From positions 1-6,591 of the forward strand of contig JAICTR010000174.1 in assembly GCA_025936275.1 (NCBI GenBank): a DNA stretch of 6,591 nt, in the 5' to 3' direction. The position numbers and the translations under genes are program-made. The notes beneath the pieces were generated by a model. The model worked only from the letters and a program-made list of their open reading frames with translations. It was not told the origin of the DNA and did no database searches. Positions 1-5,963 of this stretch are shown here, one piece after another. The stretch is from Burkholderiales bacterium. Lineage in GTDB: Bacteria; Pseudomonadota; Gammaproteobacteria; Burkholderiales; Usitatibacteraceae. The first letter of the stretch is position 1; each line of letters opens with the position of its first letter.

Positions 1-1
1 C

Positions 2-160
2 GGCACCTATTCGTGCACCGACGGCAAGCATGGCGCCTTCACCTCGCGCTCGATCAGCGTGACGCCCAACGCGCTCACGGTCCATCTCGACGTGAAGCTC
101 GACGGCAGCGAGACCTGCACGATCGAGAAGGTCATCGCCGCCGGCCGCCTCTATCCCTGA
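2..160 (+). CDS. C-terminal end of an unrecognised protein (5' truncated by the window)
   Basis: An open frame enters from the left edge and runs 52 codons to a TGA at 158–160. The visible peptide begins GTYSCTDGKHGAF and ends IEKVIAAGRLYP. It has two cysteines (visible residues 5 and 39) and alternating polar and hydrophobic residues that suggest beta strands, which would fit a small secreted or periplasmic domain with a disulfide; that is inference only. I do not recognise the family. Strong third-position G/C use supports real coding. The gene converges on the kdpD-like gene, and the two overlap by 10 bp at their 3' ends, with no hairpin terminator visible between them. The start and most of the protein lie outside the window. 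Confidence 0.6.
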   Translation, partial: GTYSCTDGKHGAFTSRSISVTPNALTVHLDVKLDGSETCTIEKVIAAGRLYP

Positions 161-2562
161 GCGCGCCGTAGCGGCAGCGTGAACACGATGCGCGCGCCGC
201 CCTCCTCGCGCCGCTCGGCACGGATGGTGCCGCCGTGCGCCTCGACGATCGCGCGGCACAAGGCGAGGCCGAGCCCCGCGCCGCGCCGGCTGGTCGCCGC
301 CCGCTCGCCGCGCGCGAACGACTCGAAGATCTCCTCTTCGCGTCCTTCGGGAAGGCCCGGCCCCGTGTCCTCCACGCTCGACTCGACGGCTTCGCCCACG
401 ACGCGCGCCGCGACCTTCACCTCGGTGCCCGCCGGCGTGTGCTTCACGACGTTGCCGACGAGGCTCGTGAACACGCGCTCGACCAGGTCGGGCTCGACGT
501 TCACCAGCGGCAGGTCGCGCGGCACGTCGATCGCGAGCGGATGCCGCGCGGTGAGCGAGCCCAGCTGGCGCATCGCCGCCTCCACGAGGTCGGCGAGCGG
601 ACGGCGCTCGAGCTCGAGCTTCAGGTCGCGGCTCTGGATGCGCGCCATGAGCATCGCATCGCGCGCCACATCCATGTAGTGCACGCGCTCGAGCGTGGTG
701 GCGACCAGCGCGGCGAAGATCTCGAACTGGTGGCGCTGCTCGGGAATGAAGAGGTCGCGCGTGCGCTCGGGGCGCACGGCGAGCACACCGCGCGTCCTGG
801 TCGGCGACTTGAGCGGCAGGAAGAGGTACTCGTTGCCGGCGAGCGTGTCGGTGCCCGCGCCCGCCTGCTGCGCGCGGTCGTAGGCCCATTGCGCCGCGGT
901 GCTGTCGAACGGGTTGCTCATGCCGCTGCCGGTGGGCGAGACCAGCATCCCGGTCGCGTCGGGCACCAGCACCGAGACGCGCGCGCGGAACTGCCGCGAC
1001 ATGAAGGCCTCGGTCGCCTCGATCACCTGCGAGGTGTTCTGCAGCTTCGCGAGGTCGCGCGCGAACTCGTAGAGCGTGCGCGCGCGCTTCTCGCGGTGCG
1101 AGGCGACGCGCGCCTGGAAGCGCAGGTTTCCGGCGAGCTGGCCCACCACGACGCCCGAGGCGAGCATGACGAGGAAGGTGAGGAGGTAGTGCGGATCGGC
1201 CACGCGGAAGGAAAAGCGCGCGGGCACGAAGAGGAAATCCAGCAGGGCGACGTCGAAGATCGCGGCAAAGATCGCCGGGCCGCGTCCCCACCGCACCGCG
1301 ACCAGCACCACGGTGAGCATGAAGAGCAGCACCACCGTGGCGAGGTCGAAGTGCGGGAAGAGCGCGAGTGCCACGGCGGCGGCGGCGAAGCTCGCCATCG
1401 CGGTCCAGAGATAGCGCAGGCGCTTTTCCGCGACGCGCGAGCCGGGCGATTCCGGGCGGATCACGAGAGGCGCCACGGTGGTGCCCGCCTCGGCGCGCCC
1501 GCGCCCGATCTCGATCACGTCGATGTTCGGGCTCGCCGCGGCGATCGCGTCGCTCATCGTGCGCCACAGGCGCAGCGGCATGGCGCGCCCGCGGCCCACC
1601 AGCACCGTGGCGATGTTCTGGTCGGTCGCGTACTCGACCACCGCCTGGCACACGTCCGTGCCGGTGAGGATGGCGGTGCGCGCGCCCAGCTCCCCGGCGA
1701 GGCTCACGACGCCGAGGATGCGGCTCCTCTCCTCGGCCGGCAGCCGCTGCAGGCGCGGCGTCTCGACATAGACGGCGGTCCATTCGGCATCGAGCTGCTT
1801 CGCGAGGCGCGCGGCGCTGCGCACGACGTGCTCGGAGCCGGCGCCCGGCCCGACGCAGCACAGCAGGTGGCCGTGCGTCTTCCACACCGCGTCGATGGAT
1901 TTCTCGGCGCGGATCTTCTGCACCTCGTCCTCGACCACGTCGGCGGTGCGGCGCAGCGCGATCTCGCGCAACGCGAGCAGGTTTCCCTTGCTGAAGTAGG
2001 TCTTCTCGACGCCCTTCTCGTCCTCGCCGACGTGGACCTTGCCTTCCTCGAGGCGCAGCAGCAGCTCGTCGGCGGACATGTCCACCATCACCGTTTCCTC
2101 GGCGCTGTCGAAGAACGTGTCGGGCACGGTCTCGCGCTCGCGGATGCCGGAGATCTCGCCCACCACGTCGTTCAGGCTCTCGAGGTGCTGCACGCCCAGG
2201 GTGGTGAAGACGTCGATGCCGTTCGCGAGCAGCTCGTCGGCGTCGTTCCAGCGCTTGGGATGGCGCGAGCCGGGCGGATTGGCGTGCGCGAGGTCGTCGA
2301 TGAGGACCACCCCGGGCTTGCGCGCGAGGGCTCCGTCGAGGTTCAATTCCCCCGCGACCGGCGCGCCGGCGATGCTGGGAGGCGGGAGGATTTCCAGGCC
2401 TTCGAGCAACTCCCGCGTCTCCGGGCTGTCATGGGTATCGACGACCGCGACCACGACGTCGCGCCCCGCGTCGCGCAGGCGGCGTGCAGCGGTGAGCATC
2501 GCGTTGGTCTTTCCCGCGCCGGGAAACGCGCCGAAAAAGATCTTGAGCTTGCCGCGCGTCAT
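151..2562 (-). CDS. kdpD: KdpD-family membrane sensor lacking the phosphoacceptor (H-box) segment
   Basis: KdpD is normally the membrane histidine kinase that senses K+ limitation and phosphorylates KdpE. This 803-residue protein keeps most of that architecture. The KdpD N-terminal domain has Walker A GAFPGAGKT (residues 11–19), a Walker B-like strand VVLIDDLAH (85–93) and the family signature GSRHPKRW. A USP domain follows (about 231–353), then four membrane segments (about 384–402, 408–423, 429–446, 459–476), a GAF-like region (about 497–627) and an HATPase domain with DTGPG (732–736), IFESFARG (745–752) and GAGLGLA (761–767). Between TLERVH (to 628) and MARIQS (639–644) only ten residues remain, where E. 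coli KdpD, as I recall it, has over 75, including SHDLRTPL. The H-box is absent and the N-box glutamate is glycine (703). The frame is intact. E. coli KdpD is about 890 residues. I chose ATG 2562 because KdpD homology begins immediately after it (MTRGKLKIFFG); an upstream in-frame ATG at 2631 would add 23 unrelated residues and run into cydA. No kdpE or kdpFABC adjoins it. Confidence 0.9.
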   Translation of the reverse strand: MTRGKLKIFFGAFPGAGKTNAMLTAARRLRDAGRDVVVAVVDTHDSPETRELLEGLEILPPPSIAGAPVAGELNLDGALARKPGVVLIDDLAHANPPGSRHPKRWNDADELLANGIDVFTTLGVQHLESLNDVVGEISGIRERETVPDTFFDSAEETVMVDMSADELLLRLEEGKVHVGEDEKGVEKTYFSKGNLLALREIALRRTADVVEDEVQKIRAEKSIDAVWKTHGHLLCCVGPGAGSEHVVRSAARLAKQLDAEWTAVYVETPRLQRLPAEERSRILGVVSLAGELGARTAILTGTDVCQAVVEYATDQNIATVLVGRGRAMPLRLWRTMSDAIAAASPNIDVIEIGRGRAEAGTTVAPLVIRPESPGSRVAEKRLRYLWTAMASFAAAAVALALFPHFDLATVVLLFMLTVVLVAVRWGRGPAIFAAIFDVALLDFLFVPARFSFRVADPHYLLTFLVMLASGVVVGQLAGNLRFQARVASHREKRARTLYEFARDLAKLQNTSQVIEATEAFMSRQFRARVSVLVPDATGMLVSPTGSGMSNPFDSTAAQWAYDRAQQAGAGTDTLAGNEYLFLPLKSPTRTRGVLAVRPERTRDLFIPEQRHQFEIFAALVATTLERVHYMDVARDAMLMARIQSRDLKLELERRPLADLVEAAMRQLGSLTARHPLAIDVPRDLPLVNVEPDLVERVFTSLVGNVVKHTPAGTEVKVAARVVGEAVESSVEDTGPGLPEGREEEIFESFARGERAATSRRGAGLGLALCRAIVEAHGGTIRAERREEGGARIVFTLPLRRAQG

Positions 2563-2568
2563 CGGCGC

Positions 2569-2574
2569 ATTGTA
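2569..2574 (-). promoter_or_regulatory. Possible -10 box of the kdpD-like gene (leaderless start)
   Basis: On the minus strand TACAAT (5 of 6 matches to TATAAT) lies six bases upstream of the chosen ATG at 2562. Transcription starting the usual 6–8 bases after a -10 box would begin at or within a base of that ATG, giving an mRNA with no 5' leader. No Shine-Dalgarno sequence precedes the ATG, which agrees with this. No good -35 hexamer is seen 16–18 bases upstream, so the call rests on the -10 match and its position. Confidence 0.4.
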
Positions 2575-2586
2575 GCGAGATTGACG

Positions 2587-2592
2587 AAAGGA
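2587..2592 (+). promoter_or_regulatory. Distant Shine-Dalgarno candidate of cydA
   Basis: AAAGGA lies 14 bases before the cydA ATG, farther than the usual 5–10. A GAG-type purine stretch at 2600–2604 is closer but only 2 bases from the start. The ATG at 2607 is still preferred because it puts the haem-ligand histidine at residue 19, the same position as in E. coli CydA. I see no convincing sigma-70 promoter for cydAB in the 44-bp gap, so it probably lies partly inside the 5' end of the kdpD-like gene. Confidence 0.35.
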
Positions 2593-2606
2593 CCGACCCG
2601 AGAGCC

Positions 2607-3962
2607 ATGGATCAAGCCCTGCTCCTCGCACGCGCCCAGTTCGGCATCAACATCGGGTTCCACATCCTGTTCCCGGCGCTCACCATCGGGCTCGCGTGGT
2701 ACCTCTTCGCGTTCCGCCTCGCGTACCAGCGGCATCGCGATCCGGCGTGGCTCGCCACGTACCGCCTGTGGGTGAAGATCTTCGTGCTCACCTTCGCGAT
2801 GGGCGTGGTCACGGGCATCGTCATGTCGTTCCAGTTCGGCACCAACTGGCCGCGCTACATGACGACGGTGGGCGCCATCGCCGGGCCGCTCCTCTCGTAC
2901 GAAGTGCTCACCGCGTTCTTCCTCGAGGCGACGTTCCTCGGCGTGATGGTGTTCGGCATGGATCGCGTGCCCGATTGGCTGCACATCGTGGCGGCCTTCC
3001 TGGTCGCCTTCGGCACCACGCTTTCCGCCTTCTGGATCCTCGCCCTCAATTCGTGGATGCAGACGCCGACCGGCCAGGTGCAGGCGGGCGACCAATGGAT
3101 TCCCGGCGACTGGCTGCAGGTGATCTTCAACCCTTCGTTTCCGTACCGCTTCACGCACATGGTGATCGCCTCGGGGCTCACGGCTTCGTTCGTGATCGCG
3201 GGGCTTTCGGCCTGGCGGCTCCTGCGCGCCCCGTTGGACAGCAGCGCGGCGCGCACGTTGCGCGCGGGGCTCGTCACCGCCGCGGTGCTCGCGCCGGTGC
3301 AGATCTTCGTGGGCGACCTGCACGGCCTCAACACGCTCGAGCACCAGCCGGCGAAGATCGCGGCGATCGAGGCGATCTGGCGAACCGAGAGCCGCGCGCC
3401 GCTCACGCTCTTCGCGATTCCCGACGCCAAGTCGCATCGCAACGATTACGCGATCGAGCTGCCCTACGCGGGAAGCCTGATCCTCACCCATTCGCTGAAC
3501 GGAACCATCCGCGGCATCGAGGAGTTCGGCAACGACCATCCGCCGGTGGCGCCCGTGTTCTTCGCCTTCCGCATCATGGTCGGCATCGGCATCCTGATGG
3601 TGCTCGTGGCGTGGTGGGGAACGTGGGCCACGCGGCGCGCGCGGGTCCCGCCGCGGGAGATGTTGTGGCTCTTCGCCCTGTTCACGTTCGCCGGCTGGGT
3701 CGCGGTGGACGCCGGGTGGATCGTCACCGAGATGGGACGCCAGCCGTGGCTCGTGCACGGGATCCTGCGCACCGCCGACGGCGCGGGCGACGCGAGCGGC
3801 GCGGAGCTCGGCGCGAGCCTCACCGGCTACATCCTCACCTACATCGTGATGTTCATCGCGTACATCGTGGTGCTCACGCACATGGCGGGCGAAGGCGCGA
3901 AGTCCGAGCCGCCGCCCACGAGCTGGCCGGCGACCGCGGACGTCGGCGACAAGGCCGGCTGA
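2607..3962 (+). CDS. cydA: Cytochrome bd-type quinol oxidase subunit I (short Q-loop, CIO-like)
   Basis: Subunit I of the bd-type terminal oxidase, an inner-membrane enzyme that oxidises quinol and reduces O2 to water without pumping protons. The 451-residue protein carries the haem ligands expected from E. coli and Geobacillus CydA: His19 in NIGFHILFPA, His184 in YRFTHMV and Met324 in FRIMVG. It also has Glu99 (SYEV) and Glu107 (FFLEATF) of the proton/haem d region, Lys250 and Glu255 in the quinol-binding loop, and the conserved GRQPW at 377–381. About nine hydrophobic segments are spread along the chain. E. coli CydA is about 522 residues; the shorter length here comes mainly from lack of the C-terminal Q-loop insertion, which marks the short-loop subgroup that includes the cyanide-insensitive oxidases (CioA). 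cydB follows after one base, so the two are surely co-transcribed and probably translationally coupled. Whether to name it cydA or cioA cannot be settled from sequence alone. Confidence 0.96.
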   Translation: MDQALLLARAQFGINIGFHILFPALTIGLAWYLFAFRLAYQRHRDPAWLATYRLWVKIFVLTFAMGVVTGIVMSFQFGTNWPRYMTTVGAIAGPLLSYEVLTAFFLEATFLGVMVFGMDRVPDWLHIVAAFLVAFGTTLSAFWILALNSWMQTPTGQVQAGDQWIPGDWLQVIFNPSFPYRFTHMVIASGLTASFVIAGLSAWRLLRAPLDSSAARTLRAGLVTAAVLAPVQIFVGDLHGLNTLEHQPAKIAAIEAIWRTESRAPLTLFAIPDAKSHRNDYAIELPYAGSLILTHSLNGTIRGIEEFGNDHPPVAPVFFAFRIMVGIGILMVLVAWWGTWATRRARVPPREMLWLFALFTFAGWVAVDAGWIVTEMGRQPWLVHGILRTADGAGDASGAELGASLTGYILTYIVMFIAYIVVLTHMAGEGAKSEPPPTSWPATADVGDKAG

Positions 3963-3963
3963 C

Positions 3964-4953
3964 ATGGACCTCCTGCCGCTCGTCTTCATGGCGCTCATGG
4001 GCATCGCGGTGCTCGCCTACGTGCTGCTCGACGGCTTCGACCTCGGCGTCGGCATGCTGATGCCGGCGGCGGGCGAGGAGGAGCAATCGGTGATGGTCTC
4101 CTCCATCGGCCCCTTCTGGGACGCGAACCAGACCTGGCTCGTGCTCGGAATCGGCATCCTGCTCTCGGCCTTCCCGGGCGCGCTGCTGATCGTGATGGGC
4201 GGGCTGTATCTCCCGGTGCTCGCGATGCTGGTGGGGCTCATGCTGCGCGGCGTCGCGTTCGAGTTCCGGACGAAGGCGCAGGGTTGGCACCGCGAGCTCT
4301 GGAACTGGCTCTTCTGGGCCGGATCGTTCCTCGCCTCGTTCTGCCAGGGGATGATGCTCGGGCGCTACGTCTCGGGCTTCCGCGGCGGCTTCGGCGAATG
4401 GCTCTTCGCGGTGATCGTCGGCGCGAGCGTGTGCGGGGGCTACGTGCTCCTCGGCGCCACCTGGCTCATCATGAAGACGGAGGGCGAGCTGCAGAGGAAG
4501 GCGATCGCGTGGGCGCGCTGGGGACTGGTCTGGGTCGCGCTCGGCGTCGCGCTGGTGAGCCTCGCGACGCCGATCCAGAGCGCCACGGTGCGCGAACGCT
4601 GGTTCGATTTCCCGCACACGCTGTGGGTGATGATCCTGCCGATCGCCACGGTCGCGGCGGGCTTCATGCTCTGGCGCTCGACCCATCGCGTCGAGGACGG
4701 CGACCATCGGCACGATGCGCGGCCTTTCCTCGCCGCGGCGTCGATCTTCGTCCTCGCCTTCCTCGGCCTCGCCTACAGCCTCTTTCCGTACATCGTGATG
4801 GACCGGCTCACCCTCTGGCAGGCCGCCGCGCATCCGTCGGGCCTCAAGGCGCTGCTCATCGGCGCGGCGATCGTGCTGCCGTTCATCTTCGCGTACACGA
4901 TCATGTCGTACCGGATCTTCCGCGGGAAAGCGAAGGCCGGCCTCTACGATTGA
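3964..4953 (+). CDS. cydB: Cytochrome bd-type quinol oxidase subunit II
   Basis: Subunit II of the bd-type oxidase, which pairs with CydA in the inner membrane and stabilises the haem site. The 329-residue protein is almost entirely hydrophobic, with about eight to nine membrane segments. Family motifs in order: LLDGFDLGVG (21–30), GPFWDANQTWLV (49–60, with Asp53 matching the conserved acidic residue of the WDGNQ motif), LRGVAFEFR (94–102), a late LFPYIV, and a basic C-terminus YRIFRGKAKAG. At 329 residues it is shorter than E. coli CydB (about 379) and closer to CioB-type subunits, in line with the short-loop CydA. The ATG lies one base after the cydA stop, with AAGG at 3951–3954 as a ribosome site inside the end of cydA. 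No cydX-like small membrane peptide follows, and no cydCD transporter genes are in the window. Confidence 0.96.
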   Translation: MDLLPLVFMALMGIAVLAYVLLDGFDLGVGMLMPAAGEEEQSVMVSSIGPFWDANQTWLVLGIGILLSAFPGALLIVMGGLYLPVLAMLVGLMLRGVAFEFRTKAQGWHRELWNWLFWAGSFLASFCQGMMLGRYVSGFRGGFGEWLFAVIVGASVCGGYVLLGATWLIMKTEGELQRKAIAWARWGLVWVALGVALVSLATPIQSATVRERWFDFPHTLWVMILPIATVAAGFMLWRSTHRVEDGDHRHDARPFLAAASIFVLAFLGLAYSLFPYIVMDRLTLWQAAAHPSGLKALLIGAAIVLPFIFAYTIMSYRIFRGKAKAGLYD

Positions 4954-4972
4954 TTCGGAGCAAAGGCCAAGG

Positions 4973-5092
4973 AACCACAGATGAACACGGATGAACACAG
5001 ATAGGTGAGGAAAGGGGATCGCATCGTGCCCATGGCCCCGATGAAATTTCTTTCGCCCACTTATCTGTGTTCATCCGTGTTCATCTGTGGTT
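4973..5092. repeat. 120-bp palindromic repeat with perfect 31-bp inverted arms
   Basis: The left arm 4973–5003 and the right arm 5062–5092 are exact reverse complements over 31 bases. One G·T pair and three more pairs extend the stem to 35 bp (4973–5007 with 5058–5092), around a 50-base centre. Each arm holds a near-tandem 10-base unit (AGATGAACAC, GGATGAACAC, then AGATA). The stretch is visibly less GC-rich than its neighbours. It sits between the convergent ends of cydB and fdxA, so as RNA it could form a strong hairpin and end or protect transcripts from both sides, although no T-run follows either arm. Arms with this GATGAACAC wording resemble, from memory, a dispersed intergenic repeat of many environmental bacterial genomes. 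It encodes no transposase and I see no clear target-site duplication. Confidence 0.9.
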
Positions 5093-5107
5093 AAACGCCT
5101 TCGCCAA

Positions 5108-5431
5108 CTACTTTTCGATGAGCTGGCGCTTGTCCTTCACCTTCGCCCATTCGTCGGCGTCGGCGGGCGCGTCCTTGCGCTCGACGATCGGCTTCCACAC
5201 CTTCGAGAGCTCGGCGTTCATGCCGATGAAGTCCTTCTGGTCGCCGGGCACGTCGTCCTCGGCGAAGATCGCCTCCACCGGGCACTCGGGAACGCACAGC
5301 GTGCAATCGATGCACTCGTCGGGATCGATGACGAGCATGTTCGGGCCCTCGCGGAAGCAATCGACCGGACAGACATCGACGCAGTCGGTGTACTTGCACT
5401 TCACGCAGGACTCGGTCACCACGTACGCCAT
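5108..5431 (-). CDS. fdxA: Seven-iron ferredoxin ([3Fe-4S][4Fe-4S])
   Basis: A small soluble electron carrier of 107 residues, the usual length for proteobacterial FdxA. Nine cysteines lie at residues 9, 12, 17, 21, 25, 40, 43, 46 and 50. This spacing equals that of Azotobacter ferredoxin I once the initial Met is allowed for. By that model Cys9, Cys17 and Cys50 hold the 3Fe cluster, Cys21, Cys40, Cys43 and Cys46 hold the 4Fe cluster, and Cys12 and Cys25 are free. The C-terminal half (ending DEWAKVKDKRQLIEK) is the acidic and basic extension typical of this subgroup. The ATG at 5431 is well supported: GAAAGG (5440–5445) precedes it by eight bases. It is transcribed away from trxA and converges on cydB across the palindromic repeat. 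Its electron partner cannot be told from the neighbours. Confidence 0.95.
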   Translation of the reverse strand: MAYVVTESCVKCKYTDCVDVCPVDCFREGPNMLVIDPDECIDCTLCVPECPVEAIFAEDDVPGDQKDFIGMNAELSKVWKPIVERKDAPADADEWAKVKDKRQLIEK

Positions 5432-5479
5432 GGGAAAAGCCTTTCGAAACGCAGGGAATTTCGCGGGGAAGAGCCCGTG

Positions 5480-5488
5480 ATTTTACCA
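5480..5488 (-). promoter_or_regulatory. Extended -10 promoter of fdxA
   Basis: On the minus strand TGG followed by TAAAAT (5 of 6 matches to TATAAT) forms an extended -10 element. Transcription would start near 5473, giving a leader of about 40 bases that contains the GAAAGG ribosome site. The -35 region is poor, which is common for extended -10 promoters. Confidence 0.55.
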
Positions 5489-5507
5489 GACGCGGTGCGC
5501 AGGACTC

Positions 5508-5535
5508 GCGCCGCGGCTTTGCCAGCGCGCGGCGC
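5508..5535. repeat. GC-only 8-bp inverted repeat between the fdxA and trxA promoters
   Basis: GCGCCGCG (5508–5515) and CGCGGCGC (5528–5535) are perfect reverse complements around a 12-base loop. The loop contains the candidate -35 box of trxA, and the left arm lies where the -35 box of fdxA would fall. It could be an operator or a chance product of high GC content. Confidence 0.35.
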
Positions 5536-5548
5536 TTTGGTCTACGAT
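5519..5548 (+). promoter_or_regulatory. Sigma-70-type promoter of trxA
   Basis: TTGCCA (5519–5524, 5 of 6 matches to TTGACA) and TACGAT (5543–5548, 4 of 6 to TATAAT) are separated by 18 bases. The predicted start near 5555 gives a leader of about 65 bases before the trxA GTG. Confidence 0.5.
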
Positions 5549-5605
5549 GGACGCTCCCCGCGCTCGCGAATGCCGCGTCTGCCCGCGCGCGAACCCCAAC
5601 CCCTT

Positions 5606-5610
5606 CGAGG
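5606..5610 (+). promoter_or_regulatory. Ribosome binding site supporting the GTG start of trxA
   Basis: CGAGG ends nine bases before the GTG at 5620. No ATG lies in frame nearby, and this GTG gives exactly the 108-residue thioredoxin length, so the site fixes the start. Confidence 0.6.
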
Positions 5611-5619
5611 ACCGCGAGA

Positions 5620-5946
5620 GTGAGCGAAAAGATCATCCACGTCACCGACGACACGTTCGAGCAGGAGGTGCTGCAGTCGCAGACGCCGGTCCTGGTGGAC
5701 TACTGGGCCGAGTGGTGCGGGCCGTGCAAGATGATCGCCCCCGCGCTCGACCAGATCGCTTCCGAATACGCGGGCCGCCTCAAGGTCGCCAAGCTCAACA
5801 TCGACGAGAACCAGGCGACGCCGCCCAAGTACGGGATCCGCGGCATCCCGACGCTGATGCTCTTCAAGAACGGCAACCTCGAGGCGACCAAGGTGGGCGC
5901 CGTGTCCAAGACGCAGCTCGCGGCCTTCATTGACAGCAATATCTGA
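5620..5946 (+). CDS. trxA: Thioredoxin 1
   Basis: A cytoplasmic disulfide reductase that is recharged by thioredoxin reductase and reduces many target proteins, including ribonucleotide reductase. The 108-residue length is standard. The active site WCGPC has Cys33 and Cys36, the buried Asp27 lies in VLVDYWAEW, Lys58 partners it, and the cis-proline is Pro77 in GIPTLMLFKNG. These match E. coli TrxA positions with a one-residue shift. There is no signal peptide, which argues for a cytoplasmic thioredoxin and not a DsbA/E-type protein. Translation starts at GTG, which is unusual among the other genes here. It has its own likely promoter at 5519–5548 and is followed by rho on the same strand after 173 bases, the trxA–rho order known from many proteobacteria, including E. 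coli. No intrinsic terminator with a T-run separates them, so read-through into rho is likely. Confidence 0.97.
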   Translation: MSEKIIHVTDDTFEQEVLQSQTPVLVDYWAEWCGPCKMIAPALDQIASEYAGRLKVAKLNIDENQATPPKYGIRGIPTLMLFKNGNLEATKVGAVSKTQLAAFIDSNI

Positions 5947-5963
5947 AACCGCTAACCTGATTC

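Noticed and set aside
1098..1103. His in SHREKRART (about residue 489) of the KdpD-like protein as a substitute phosphoacceptor
   Set aside because: It lies just after the last membrane segment, aligns with the linker ARYREQRTR of E. coli KdpD and lacks the H-box pattern (HExRTPL or HDLRTPL).
2543..2573. Possible cydA promoter with TTGAGC as -35
   Set aside because: With 17–20 base spacing, the only -10 candidates match three or fewer consensus bases, so I cannot support it.
2560..2631. Longer start of the kdpD-like gene at ATG 2631
   Set aside because: It adds 23 residues with no KdpD similarity, overlaps the cydA coding region and places the likely -10 box inside the gene.
235..2775. Very long plus-strand open frame opposite the kdpD-like gene
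   Set aside because: It is a high-GC shadow: the peptide is rich in Arg, His, Ala and Glu with no domain, while the minus strand gives unmistakable KdpD motifs.
2559..4004. Long open frames opposite or out of frame with cydA and cydB (also 2696–4060 and 3874–4998)
   Set aside because: Low-complexity Arg/His/Ala-rich peptides without motifs; the cydA and cydB frames carry all expected ligands and membrane segments.
4974..4998. Apparent protein start MFIRVHLW on the minus strand, and the same peptide on the plus strand from 5067
   Set aside because: Both come from translating the two arms of the palindromic repeat. The frames have no matching protein family, lack ribosome sites and run into real genes on the other strand.
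4954..5107. Search for a cydX-like small membrane peptide after cydB
   Set aside because: No short frame with a ribosome site and a single hydrophobic segment is present; the gap is almost wholly the palindromic repeat.
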